Made by a program: the position numbers and the translations under genes | Notes under the pieces: generated by a model | Databases searched by the model: none | What the model was told of the DNA's origin: nothing | What the model saw: only the letters and a program-made list of their open reading frames with translations | Part shown: positions 11,958 through 23,405 of the stretch, one piece after another | How the letters are laid out: each line of letters starts with the position of its first letter | How positions within the stretch are numbered: position 1 is the first letter of the stretch | DNA from: Polytrichum commune | Taxonomy: Eukaryota > Streptophyta > Polytrichopsida > Polytrichales > Polytrichaceae | Direction: 5' to 3' | Length of the DNA stretch: 64,000 bases | NCBI GenBank assembly: GCA_950295325.1 | Contig: OX485803.1 | Location: 3,408,001 to 3,472,000, forward strand

Positions 11958-12439
11958 GAGTAAGTTAATGTTTCGGATGAGCATGGCCAATTGTGCTCAA
12001 AACATGAGATGCCAGTAGCATTTAAGAACAAGTGTCACTTGCATGTTGCCCTATCACACGATACATGTGACGCTTACAAATTTACATTCCGTGTGTTTGA
12101 ACTATTCTCCCCCTTTAATATGACATGTTTGGTCACACAAGAAAGTGTCGTATTATTTAAATGTCGTATTTTGCATAATATGACATTTTGGCTTCAAATG
12201 TTGTATTATCGAGTTTTTTCAAGAAAAATAACCTATTTCACTATAAAATGTCATTTTGTATACCAATAAAGATACATGAGTATGAAAAAAAATATTACAA
12301 AAATATGCTCACGATGCCACACAAGATGGAGTTAAGAAAAAGTATAGTTCCATGATGATGTTTTCACCATATCACACACTATGAAAGTAAGAATCTATTA
12401 TATTCTGACAATGTTTCTTGATGTTGAGAATTGACACTT

Positions 12440-13005
12440 TGTTCAATTTATCCATCAAAATATTGCGGGTTCGTCACATCTATAATTGAAAACTCCGAAA
12501 GATGCTCCATTGCAAAATTTGATTGTAGTTGGGCATATTCAAAGGCTTGAGGAAGCCTGACTATTGGCCGGTCATCCACATCATTCACCTCCGTTGGCTC
12601 TTCATTCCAATCTGAACCCAAATGGATTTCTCTACCCCATGCCAAATCCACCAACTCAACCATTTTGTACTATGCATCAACAATGTCCTCTCTTGCCAAT
12701 TGCACATATTCTTCAATAGGCATTTCTTCACTACTAAGAAACACAATCATCCATGCCATTTGGTTTGTAAACTAGCACACATAAATTGTTGGCAACCACC
12801 TTCCAAAGCATATTGGGTGTAGAGATTTGCATTTAATCACAAGTGTCAACTAATTGGGCATGCAATGTGTACAACAAGAGCAAGAGTGAAACGATCCTTC
12901 TGAATTTTGGGCTCACGAACTTTTCCTTGCACTAGTGTGTTGTTTGGTTGGACACGATAAATTAAACCAATCTCATCCATATTGTAAACATCCTCCGGTG
13001 CCATA
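12440..13005 (-). pseudogene. Decayed Tigger/jerky-type (DDE_1, pogo superfamily) transposase
   Basis: On the minus strand, from about 13003 down, the frame reads PEDVYNMDEIGLIYRVQPNN and then TLVQGKVREPKIQKDRFTLAL. This is the signature around the first catalytic Asp of jerky/Tigger-like transposases (NMDETGLFYR in typical members; here DE-I-G). Further on, 12663-12448 gives MVELVDLAWGREIHLGSDWN and AFEYAQLQSNFAMEHLSEFS, matching the C-terminal tail of the same family. Between them are stops and frame changes (for example after HIACPIS), so it is a relic. No terminal repeats were seen. Confidence 0.7.
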
Positions 13006-13800
13006 AATCGATGTGGAGGAGTTCAATGCTTACCAAATTGTGTGCAAGTTGTTTGTGTGCAGAAGTGGTCATCAACACCAAAATTGATCCAAATATAATC
13101 GAAATGAAAAGCATCCACCACTCAAGATTGCCAAACATCTCCAGAGCCAAGAAAATGAAGGGTGGCATGGGAAGACCTAGGAGTACAAGTTGGCAAGGAC
13201 TGAAATTCCTACTCTAGAGAGATATGAGATTCATGTCTGAGGACAAATTTCAAATCAAAAAGAGAAATCAACAACTTCAAAATTCTAGTATACAAATCTA
13301 GCAATTCCTAAATACTCAACTTCCACCCAAATCCAAAGACTCAAAAGTGCAAAGTTTGTTTTGAAACCAAGGTTTAACACCATTCACTTTTGTTAAGTAA
13401 AAGTAATCCATAAATAGATTCACCATATGCTTCCCGATCCCAAGGTCAATCCTAGTGTGAGTCATGTCACATGCGTGCATTATTTACCTCCATTATATGG
13501 TAAATCGGGCCTAAAAATGTCATGTTACGAGCGTTGTAGTCGTGATATCGGGGTAAATTAACACTAGAAAATTTGGTTGATGGGACATGCATTGTATTCC
13601 CAGGGTTAGACTGTATTTATAAACAGATCCCAAGTTCCTGATTCCCAAGTTCCAAGTCACTCACCAAGCCAGCTACAATCATTGTGGTCTATTGCTATTC
13701 ATAGTTGCATCTCTTTATTACTTCCCCATGTTTTGGGCACTCTAATTGTGGATCCTTTACTTTCCAATATTTTGGGCACTCTACTTTGTGGACACGTGTC
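13006..13800. other. Spacer, possible upstream remnant of the Tigger relic
   Basis: Open frames at 12962-13217 on both strands lack clear motifs; the region may hold the N-terminal half of the relic in badly mutated form. The rest is AT-rich with no recognisable feature. Confidence 0.3.
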
Positions 13801-14128
13801 ACTACACTAAATAGGATATTTAGTATTTGATTATATTTAGTGTTGTTACCACCCTACCTTGCTCAACACTAATTTTCAATTCCTTGACAATTAGTGTTAG
13901 ACATATATGTGTTGTTACCTTCCCTACTGCCACCTCCCTTATTATATCATTTTTTCATATCATTACTAATATTAAATTCAAACATGTAACTTCCACATAT
14001 TACCATAGTCGATATTTAATGCTTGAGTTTACATTTAATATCACATACTTTCATAGGGTTGTTGAAATTCAATGTATGCGTCCGTATATAGTGTATCAAA
14101 CACTAAACATCTTATTTAGTGTACTAGA
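13801..14128. mobile_element. MITE with TACACTAAATA ends
   Basis: The left end TACACTAAATAGGATATTTA at 13804 is mirrored at 14104-14128 by ATCTTATTTAGTGTA. It belongs to, or is close to, the CTACAC-ended family at 16.0, 27.4, 28.0, 54.5 and 57.5 kb, but is longer inside. It is non-coding. Confidence 0.6.
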
Positions 14129-14134
14129 GATGCG

Positions 14135-14244
14135 GTAGTTTCATAACACAATGATTCTACAAGAAGTGGCTAGAATGACACTAGCTTGATTCAGGCGTGA
14201 GTCATTCTAGAACTTCGTGTTGAATCGTTGTGTCGTGAAACTAC
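14135..14244. repeat. 110 bp foldback hairpin
   Basis: GTAGTTTCATAACACAATGA at 14135 pairs with the inverse of TCGTTGTGTCGTGAAACTAC ending at 14244. The arms are about 45 bp and imperfect, extending to GGCTAGAATGAC, with a short loop near 14186. It could be a minimal MITE; transcription would yield a small-RNA-like stem. Confidence 0.65.
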
Positions 14245-16042
14245 GACATGTCTAGTAGTGTGTCCACACATTTCAAGGGTCCTAGCGCTACTAGGAAATG
14301 CGTCTCAATATGATTGCAAAGTGACTATGTTATGACTATGCACGGGCTACTTTGACCCAAGCCAAATGAGGTTCGAGTTTTCAAGTTTAGTGACAGACGT
14401 GCAATCAACCTGGTCACTTGTCCGTGTCATGCAAAACCCATGACTCGTGTCATGTCCGTCTCCCAAACCTATACCAAACCTCACCAACGGATCATTGATT
14501 AAGAATGAATTGTATCATAAAAATTATAGCTATCATATCATGATTATAAAGAATGCAACATATGTTGATTAGCAACCCCACCTTATTGGATAGTACCCAC
14601 ACTCAATCTTTGCCCAATCAAAGAATTGAACCCTCCACTGCTTCGTTAGAGTTAGGTACTCTAGCCAAATTCACATCCAAGCTTACTTGATGCATAGGGA
14701 TAAGAATTTAAAATTATTGGATACCATTGCCCTAAACAATTGATCTACATTGGCCCACATTCTTCATTATCTTCCACATTATTAGTGTTACAATAACTAG
14801 GTGGAGCCTAGATAGGATGTCATGCAACATTTAGTGTTTGCACAATGATTCATGAAGATCAATCTAATGAATAAGACACAACAACCTTACTCTCATTCCA
14901 AATCAAGGGTTGTGAGATTTTGAAGTGTCATGGCCTTTCAATTTTGTGTCAAAGCCATCTCTTTTAGGTGGGTCTGTCACAAATCTACACTAATTTTGTA
15001 TCTAGTGTCACCGATTTTATATTTTCTAGCTCAATAAAAATTGTGAACCGCCCATGTAGTACCAACAACACTAATTGTAAACCTAACATTTTTTGTCATT
15101 CCTTGTCAAACAATTGGACAAAATAGATTTACAACATTGCAATTACTGCCACTTACTAAGTGGTTTTTTCATCAAAATTCTCTTCATCCATGACAGTAAT
15201 TCATTATAAAAATGTTAGGATGCATAATATACCAAAAGTGTGTGCTACACTTTCATTTCAACTCATGCCCATAAATTAATTAGGCGGCACAAGCAGCACG
15301 TAGCAAACACTGTACCTCGATTGTAACTACCGAACCTATGAAGTAGGTCACCGAACCTCTTGAGACAAACCAAACCCATTTCAACCGATGTGAACCTACC
15401 TTGATTGACCTCCCGAAATGTTGTTGAAATGTTTCGACTTGAAACGATAGTTGTCGAAATATTTCAACTCAAAGAGGAAGTTGTAAGATGGTGTTGTTGT
15501 GAAAGTACCTTGTTTCTAGTAGAAGCAACACTTCTTTAAACTTTTGCACTTCGTCATGTAAGTTATAGAGCCAAGAAAAGAATCACCAAATATCAAAAAA
15601 ACCTCCAAATTGAGAAGAATGCACATACAAAATGAAGCAAGAGTAAATTACATTTACAATCTATAGAAATTTGCAAAGTCATTTTAGAGTTTGGGTCTTT
15701 TTTATTGTCGAGTTGGGGGTTTCACTACTATTGGATTGTTAGGAGAGAATTGCCACAATAATGATCTTCTAGCGGTTGAGAGTCTTTTATTAACTGAGGG
15801 TATTCTTCACCTTTTGTAAAACACTCATTGTCTTGTTGGGCGGTTAGATCCTAGAATAGCCATTGTTGATTAGCCAAAGTTGGCGCTCTTCATTAATTGT
15901 TCGTACATCCTTCTTACATCGGCACTATGATTTGTCAAAGTGGTGCTATTTTGTACTCAATGTTGCATAGGATTAATCATATTTAGCGTTGACTAAGTTA
16001 ATGCCCCGTCACACTCACTTGTTGACCCTCTAAGGCCCAAAA
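14245..16042. other. Spacer, nothing recognised
   Basis: AT-rich, no open frame of note, no clear terminal repeats. The words TTAGTGT and CACTAA are scattered and probably reflect old MITE remnants. Confidence 0.3.
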
Positions 16043-16267
16043 CTACACTAATTGCCCCAATTAGCGTGTGTTACTATTCGGAGTTACACAATGCATAATA
16101 TCTTATTCGTGAATGCAATTGGTACTAACAAAAAAGTCAATAAATTGTTCAAACATTATAAAACATAAATGACGTCACTTGGTAAAATATAACATTCTCA
16201 TTTATAATAGTCATAGCACTGCATAACTCCGAAGAGTAACACACACTAATTGAGATCATCAGTGTAG
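16043..16267. mobile_element. CTACAC-family MITE (225 bp)
   Basis: It starts CTACACTAATTGCCCCAATT and continues GCGTGTGTTACTATTCGGAG; the right end repeats this inversely (CTCCGAAGAGTAACACACAC, then AGTGTAG). The terminal inverted repeats are about 45 bp and imperfect around an AT-rich core. The same architecture recurs at 27368, 27974, 54485 and 57482. Confidence 0.75.
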
Positions 16268-17654
16268 CTGGAGGCATTAGGCAGCCACAAACAATTTTAG
16301 GCACACATACCTTGAGTCAAATCATGTCTCCCCCATAACATTTTATGATAAGGCAAAGGTTGTTGAGTTTTTCAAAGGGCAATATGAAGCATGGGGATTC
16401 AAATTTAGTATGAGAAGGCTCATATATGAGCATCTCAAAGTTCCATCCCAAGCCTTATCCGTAGGGTCCACCGAATAAATGTTAAATACTGATCTTATGC
16501 TTCACAAATGGCATTTGGTGAATTTAATTTAATGACCATCAAAGCCCTTCTATGAAGAGAGAATTTGATTGAAATATCCTTTAAATGTGAACTCCAACTA
16601 TTCACAACTATGAGACCTCATTGAGGTTAAAACCAAGAAAATAAAAGAAGAATTAAACATCAATGTTTTCCACTGATTTGAATTGTGGGTTTGTTGGCCC
16701 TATTATGTTCAAGAGTTCACTTGTTGCAAAGGTAGGGTTTGATGCCTATCATTGATGTAGGCAATTTTAAAAACAACGTTGAAAATCTCCAGGTATTAGG
16801 CTAATGGCATGTTGAAGAAGGTCATTTGAGGCTAGTATTTTCCCCAAAACAAGTGAGAACTTTGTAACTTAATTTGAAGGGTCCAATAGGGCCCGCTGTT
16901 ATGGTCCTCGAGATATCACAAGGAGGTGTTTGAAAATACTTGTTGATACTTAAAATGTCAAAATATATGTCTTAAATTAGCATGTTCATCGTATACTTTA
17001 TTTCGATTGGAACTTACATAAATGTACAATGATTTATAGGTGAACTCATTAACAACCTTTACTCAAAATTCACACCATGTGTCTCTAATCACCATTGTCA
17101 CATATGACTTTGTTTTCACTTCCTTGTTTTTTCAATTGTCCTAAATATGAATTGAATATCATAGACCAAATAGAATATTACTCTAATACTTGTTGAGGGT
17201 TCGTTCCAATTGCCACGTATCTTGTACAAGGTGGAAGCACCTAAATTGAACACAAGAGTGATGGACACCTATATTTGAGTGGTATGTTGTTACGTGGGGA
17301 TCTAAGAACATGCACGAAAATTACATGTGTTCAAAAGAGATTGAACTACATGCTCATAAGATGCTAACCATTCTAAGGTCAGTATTCAACATGATTGGGA
17401 CAACCTATACAACCACTTAATGAGAACAAGAATCTTTGCTTTAATAATGAGTAAAATATTCATATGAGCTCCGAAAATTATGACGCAAATATCCATGGGC
17501 ACGATTGGATTTGCTAATCATCATCTTGCACTATCTTAATTGTGTGTTTCATATATAACATCACTCATCTATGGATGATGCCTTTGCCGGCCCCAAACTC
17601 TGTGCCGGTTATTCTCATATAGTGGATGTTGGATTATGCCAACTAATGATCTTT
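16268..17654. other. Spacer, nothing recognised
   Basis: No open frames with motif content and no clear repeats. Confidence 0.3.
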
Positions 17655-18150
17655 AGGGCCACTTCACACACAAGACTGAGAGCCCGTGACCATTACACTT
17701 CAAGCACTCCCATTGGTGGAAAAGGCGGAGCCGGTCCAAGTTCACTTTGCACTACGCTTGAAAGACCAACGGAGTATGTGAATGCAATATGGATGTACAT
17801 GGATTCCTACATGGCGTTGAATGGATCATGTTTCATGGTCACTTGCATCATTCTCAAAAACCGCCTCTTGGAGGTAGGCTTGACACAAAACCAAGAGACT
17901 ATGGCACTCCGAACGCTCACAACCGTTGATTTATTCTATTTTATTGTGTGTGAGGACCCGCATGAATAGACAATCATTGAGATAGTGTTGGTTGAGGGCC
18001 CAATCACATGTGACTTCACGCTACACTTGAGGATCCGTGACCACACCACATGATTTTGGAGGTGCCTTGGGACGGCCTTCGGGCACTTTCTTTTGGGTTC
18101 CCACAATTTCACGGTCACGGGCCTTCAATCTTGTGTGTGAAGTGGCCCTA
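17655..18150. mobile_element. Non-autonomous element, GGGCCACTTCACA terminal inverted repeats, copy 2
   Basis: The left end AGGGCCACTTCACACACAAG is matched by the right end TTGTGTGTGAAGTGGCCCT. It aligns with 11458-11957 over its length. The open frame at 17571-17969 simply reads through it and has no known domain. Confidence 0.7.
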
Positions 18151-18183
18151 ACAGCTCTAAGAGCTCTTATTGGTCGAAAGGAG

Positions 18184-18675
18184 GGAGATTATCCAAGTTC
18201 ACTTCACACACAAAGGTGAAGGCCCAGAGGCCCAAAGAAGACTACATGGATGAAAAGTCTACATGGAGTCTTGCATGGCGGACTATGGATAAGGTTTCAT
18301 GGTCTCCTGGGGGCCTGACGCAAATTATGGGAGACCATGACTTTGTTTAATATTTTTTCTAGAAAAAACGGATTTCAAGACAAATTGCAGGGTAGATTCC
18401 AAAACAAATTCCACGACAAACAAACACCACCAAGTAATTCTCTCAAATTGATAGAATTTGAGACATGTTACATTAAATCAAATCCTCCCCTCTTTTTTCC
18501 CTCTTTGACAATGACCCTACAACAACATGGTCCATTCTCACTTTACACTATACTTGAGGGCCGTGACTACATAAAATGACTCTCCCAACACCCATGGTAC
18601 GCCCTTTGGATGAGAGTCAAGGATCCTCACCGTTACAAAGTCACGGCTCTTGGCTCATGTGTGAAGTGGCCCTAA
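18184..18675. mobile_element. Third, diverged GGGCCACTTC-family copy
   Basis: Adjacent to copy 2. It contains AAGTTCACTTCACACACAAA on the left and GTGTGAAGTGGCCCT at 18659-18673 on the right, with shared inner text (CTACATGGA..AAAAGTCTACATGGA; GGTTTCATGGTCTCC). The boundaries are approximate. Confidence 0.5.
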
Positions 18676-18770
18676 GTGTAAGTAGCGGACTCTGCACCAG
18701 TGCACTCCCCCTAGCATCATGGTTGTTGTCACCTACATTTTGATTTTTAAAGTAACTGACACATAAATGT

Positions 18771-18791
18771 ATATATATATATATATATATA
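18771..18791. repeat. (AT)n microsatellite
   Basis: Uninterrupted AT dinucleotides. The flanking 18676-19390 shows nothing else recognisable. Confidence 0.9.
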
Positions 18792-19390
18792 AGTGCACAC
18801 TATCGCAACTGAAGAATGTTATGTATGGTATGAGAAGTGGGTGCAAAGAAAAAAGGAAAAGAAAGAGTATCCAATTTAAGCACATCCACCTTAAACATGC
18901 CCCCACTCATACTAAAAACAAATAAAAACTGTTAGATCATTTTCGTTCACAAAACCATTTCCGAACACATTCCCCAAGGTCCTTGCGAAGTGAAGAGCAG
19001 GGAAGAGTGTAAGTAGGTTCGTTGTTGCTTCTTGTTGCATTGAAAAGCATGTTATGTATAAATGTGCCTCTTGCGTTTTGCAATTGGCAGACTTTTGCAT
19101 GACAAGTATATTATATACACCCACCCGAAAACGCAGTGAAGAGTGCGACTTTTGTGCTCACAGAATCACCCACCCAGGGGAGGGTGGATTGTGAAAACAA
19201 CACACGCGCTCACACGTCCGTCCAGGGACATTTTGGGCTACTTGGTTGACGTCCAAGTGTTTCCAAGTTTAACTGCTTTCACTTTTTCCTTTACTGGCTT
19301 GAGGCATATTCCATAGATTCCTCCAAAACGATCAGTAATTTTCCTCAAGCCTTGGACTTCCACGAGCTATATTTCAAACTCAATCGGTTC

Positions 19391-19608
19391 ATATGTAACT
19401 TTCCGTTTATGGGCCTGGGAGAACGTTCACAACACCTGTTGAGGAGGAGGGCAATCGGTGGTGAAAATGTTGGTTAGTGGGGGATGTTACACTCAACACT
19501 AAGAGCTAATGTGGGTGTCCAGGGATGTGTGTGGGGGTACAAATCTTGGTGCATCAGGTAGCCCAAACCTCCTTCACTGTCCAACTTGAAATTTGTCACT
19601 CTCACTGC

Positions 19609-19640
<32 letters not shown>

Positions 19641-19987
19641 CATGGTCTATCAAACCAAAATTGAGTGATTGCATACTTCAAAGTCCAAATTTTCATAAAT
19701 ATCCTCATTTTTTCATCAAGTTTGAGTAATTAACTTAGGTTTCTTCAACCCCCATAAAATTGGAATTGTCCAAAATATGTAACTTTCCATTCATGGGCTT
19801 GGGAGAATGTTCACAACACCTATCGAGGAGGAGGGCAATCGGAGGTGAAAATGTTGGTTAGTGGGGGATATTACACTCAACACTAAGAGCTAATGTGGGT
19901 GTCAAGGGATGTGTGTGGGGGTATAGATCCTGGTGCATCAGGTAGCCCAAACCTCCTTCCCTGTCCAACTTGAAATTTGTCACTCTC

Positions 19988-20026
<39 letters not shown>

Positions 20027-20161
20027 CATGGTCTATTAAACCCAAATTGAGTGATTGCATACTTCAAAGTCCAAATTTTCATAAATATCCTCATTTTTTC
20101 ATCAAGTTTGAGTAATTAACTTAGGTTTATTCAACCCCTAGAAAATTGGAATTGTCCAAAA
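19391..20161. repeat. Tandem duplication of a ~385 bp unit with different microsatellites
   Basis: Unit 1 (19391-19774) and unit 2 (19775-20161) are nearly identical. Both run from ATATGTAACTTTCC through ACACTCAACACTAAGAGC and CATCAGGTAGCCCAAACCTC to ATTGGAATTGTCCAAAA. Just after CACTCTCACTGCA, unit 1 carries a GA repeat (about 19608-19640) while unit 2 carries a CA repeat (about 19992-20024); both are followed by CATGGTCTAT. Confidence 0.9.
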
Positions 20162-20862
20162 TCTCCCCCCCAACTTTGTCCAGATTGGAAACATTTTTTT
20201 TTCTTCCAATTTCGTTAGATTCTTTATACTTACCATGAAATTTAACATGTCTTGTGTCATACTTATTTAACATTTTTTATTATATCTTGAATATTAAATA
20301 GAACACACTAAATTCCAACCCACACTAATTAGACAAAATAGTGTTGTTTATTTTCATCCAAATATGTAGATGAAAAAACCCACACTGAATCTTCACACTG
20401 GAAGTTACAGTGTGCCACTTCAAATTATTATAATAATATAGTGCGGGTAATTGGGAATTAGTTTGGCCCATGTTAATTAAACAAAACAGTGTAGTTGGTA
20501 CTCATTTGGAAGTTAGTCGATGGAGTCAATGAAAGGAAGAATATTTATATCAAAGTCCATGAATGCAGATGGCTTACTAAGACTAACTTACAATGAATTC
20601 AACCATCGATTCTGTAATCTTGGTTCCTATTGCAAGTAAAGTAGCATTCATTGCCACTAAGTTCATTTTTCTCTCCCATAAAAAAATAGAAACAAAATTG
20701 CAAGTGCATAGTTAGTACACTTAAGGCCATTTAATATTGAAAATGAAATACAAAAATGTTGAATGAATTATCACATCCATCAAGTCAATGAATTGATAGA
20801 TTTTTATTTTTTTCCCCCCCCACTTCCAAGTTACGGAGGCATTTTTTTATGGCTTCATTTTT
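20162..20862. other. Spacer with a CTACAC-family MITE fragment
   Basis: CCCACACTAATTAGACAAAA near 20322, with a related block near 20489, resembles the inner ends of the CTACAC MITE family, so a degraded copy lies about 20300-20510. Nothing else was recognised. Confidence 0.4.
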
Positions 20863-21056
20863 GGGTTGAAACCCGAGTTAATTACTTAAACTTGATGCAG
20901 AAGTGAGGATACCCTCATGAAATTTGGGCCTTGGAGTGGAGTATGCGAGCACTCAATATTGGTTAAATAGACCATGTTCTCTTTCTTTGTAGTGAGAGTG
21001 ACAAATTTCAAGTTGGACACACTAGGGCCCAATGGCCCTCCACATCCCTTGACACT
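20863..21056 (-). repeat. Inverted, diverged third copy of the 19.4-20.2 kb unit
   Basis: Read on the minus strand, this gives GTCAAGGGATGTG, TCCAACTTGAAATTTGTCAC, CATGGTCTATTTAACC and CAAGTTTAAGTAATTAAC in the same order as the tandem units. The dinucleotide repeat is replaced by a short mixed purine tract. With unit 2 it forms a long inverted repeat spaced by about 0.7 kb. Confidence 0.8.
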
Positions 21057-22440
21057 CCCCTACATTATCTTGTAGGGTTAGATTTAAAGTCCCCTTGATT
21101 ATTGGTGTAGAGTGCAGGGGTGAATGCATTTTCAATAAATTTAACAAGAAATTTGGGATTGGAGACCCCAAACTAATCTACACCATTCATGGCATTTAAT
21201 GTCGTGTACACTATTTGTGAAGGGCCTAAACTAGATGCCTAGACGTCTCAAATTGTCGCGTCCACTAAATATCCATTTGATATTATTTGTCAACATAAGT
21301 AACTTTTTTAAGTGGAAAAACTCTATGTTATGACTCTTAGTGTAACACATCGGGATACTTGAGATAATATTTTCATGTTTTAGTATGCAAGGGAAGATAT
21401 TGTTGAGCATAAGTTAATGGCAAGTGTCATTGTTTACATATTAATATGCAAGAGGAAGGAATTCTTTAGCTTACTATGCCAAGTGTCATTTGTGTACACT
21501 TTAGTCAACTTGTAGACCGTTGTGTGACATGGACACACACCTCCTCACGCTATTGAACATACTCATGCCATTTTCAATTTGTACCAATTAAAAAGAACAT
21601 GCTCATGCCAAGATATGAATAAGTGCACTGAAACGCAAAGTGTCATGAGGTGACACTAATGATGAAGCTCTTGATAATTGGTGTAATAGAATGCCCCAAA
21701 ATAGGATAAATAACAATATTACTCATGTGACACTAAACACCATAAACAATGTAGTGAGTTTCAATTGGGATGAATCAACAACCAACATGTAGGGGCAAGT
21801 TTTTACTATTATCCCCTTAGTAAGTCTTACAAAACCACACTGACTGAGTCCAATTAGTAATGCAAACAAATCAGTGAATCAAGTTTAATAAGAACACATT
21901 GTTTATATGGGGTGAAGTCTTGTGACATCTATCGGGGGGAGGGTGACAACGCAAAGAAACTACGTGCACCCGGTGGTTTGTAAAGTCAAATTGGATCACA
22001 CTCGTAGTTTAAATATAGTTCAAATGATATACCCCATCATAAACATACATATATGGTAAATTATTTTTTATTTTCTTCATTAAAAAAACATAAAAAGACT
22101 CAAAGTCATATAAATGACCTAAACTCAAGTACATACTACATGTATCTAATCGCCGTTGTCACTTATGACTTTGTGTTCAAATCCTCTTTTTAATAGTGTA
22201 AGCTAAATATGGACTCAAAGCCATAAACCAAAAAACATTTCACTCCATGTTCCGGGTTATACGAATTGTCATGTATACTATGGAAATACGCCCCCGGCCC
22301 TTTTAAGGGCAACATGAGGGTTGCTTGTTTCCTAATATTCCATGAACATATCAAAGATGGCATGAGGCTCAATTCACAAGCAAACACTAACACTGCGTAA
22401 CCTGCAAGACAACCCAGCAAATTCACAATCAAGAGCACGT
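21057..22440. other. Spacer, nothing recognised
   Basis: AT-rich; short open frames without motifs. Confidence 0.3.
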
Positions 22441-23112
22441 AGCTTAACTTAGGGTCACTTCAGCACACAAGACTGAGGGTCCGTGCCCATTGCATCTTAA
22501 GGGCCACTTCAAAGTTCACACTATGGCCGTCGAAGTTGAGAGGCCGTGGGATTGAATGGCCAAACTTTGTTGAGAGTTTAAAGAAATGGGTTGAAACTAG
22601 CTAATAAAATATAGGTATTAGAGCCTTCAGCCGGGCATACTGTGGAGTCTTTGGTCAGCCATATTGTGAAGCCTTCAAAGGTCAAGCCCAAAGTCCAAAC
22701 CTTTGGTTGTGAACTCTCATTAGCTCTCGACTTGGACAGCCATAGTGTGAAGCCTCCAAAGGCCAGGCCCAAATTCCAAAGAAAGAAGGAGCATCCCACT
22801 TTATTCCTTGTTTAAAACAACCCCTCTAATCTAATAGCCAAGATCTTGTCAGTTTTTTATTTTTTATTGAAAAAAAAATTGATGGCCTCTCGACCATAGT
22901 TTGGGTTTTCATTCTTGTCCGACCCAAACGTCCTTCGATAGTCCATTGCCTTGGTCAAAAAAATATTGCCATGTAGGCATTTTGAATTGCAATGGTCTTT
23001 GGACTTTGGTCACTAGAGTGAAGGGTTGAGAGGCCGAATTCTTGGTTTCTTGCAAACTGATTGATGGAAATTGACGGCCTCTTGACCTTCCGCCATAGTG
23101 TGGAGTGGCCCT
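22441..23112. repeat. GGCCACTTC / GAGAGGCCG repeat block
   Basis: It opens with TTAGGGTCACTTCAGCACAC and AAGGGCCACTTCAAAGTTCA and closes with GTGTGGAGTGGCCCTAAG. Inside, two ~80 bp units starting CATATTGTGAAGCCTTC (22669) and CATAGTGTGAAGCCTCC (22740) are tandem. The right part, 22950-23112, is repeated in inverted orientation at 63836-64000. Confidence 0.6.
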
Positions 23113-23149
23113 AAGATCTTTCATTGGTCGGAAACGCCCGAGATTGTCC

Positions 23150-23405
23150 AAGTTAACTTCACACAAAAACATGATGGCCTAAGGGCTCAATAAGTTTATG
23201 ATGAATGAAAAGTTTACATGGATTCCTACATGGCAAACCATAAATAATGTTTTATAGTCTACCAAAATTTGCGTCAAGTCCACCTCCAAGAGATAGGCCT
23301 AACACAAATTCGAGCAGACCATGTTAATGGTACAACATTTGGATGAGAATCAAGGGCCCTCACAATTATGTGGTTGTGGCCCTTGGCTCGTGTGTGAAGT
23401 GAGCC
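23150..23405. repeat. Fragment of the GGGCCACTTC element family
   Basis: AACTTCACACAAAAACATGA at the left and CTCGTGTGTGAAGTGAGCC at the right, with shared inner words (TACATGGATTCCTACATGGC, CACCTCCAAGAGATAGGC). It is decayed. Confidence 0.55.

Noticed and set aside
12962-13168. Membrane protein ORF (minus strand)
   Set aside because: Hydrophobic only because it is an off-frame reading next to the Tigger relic.
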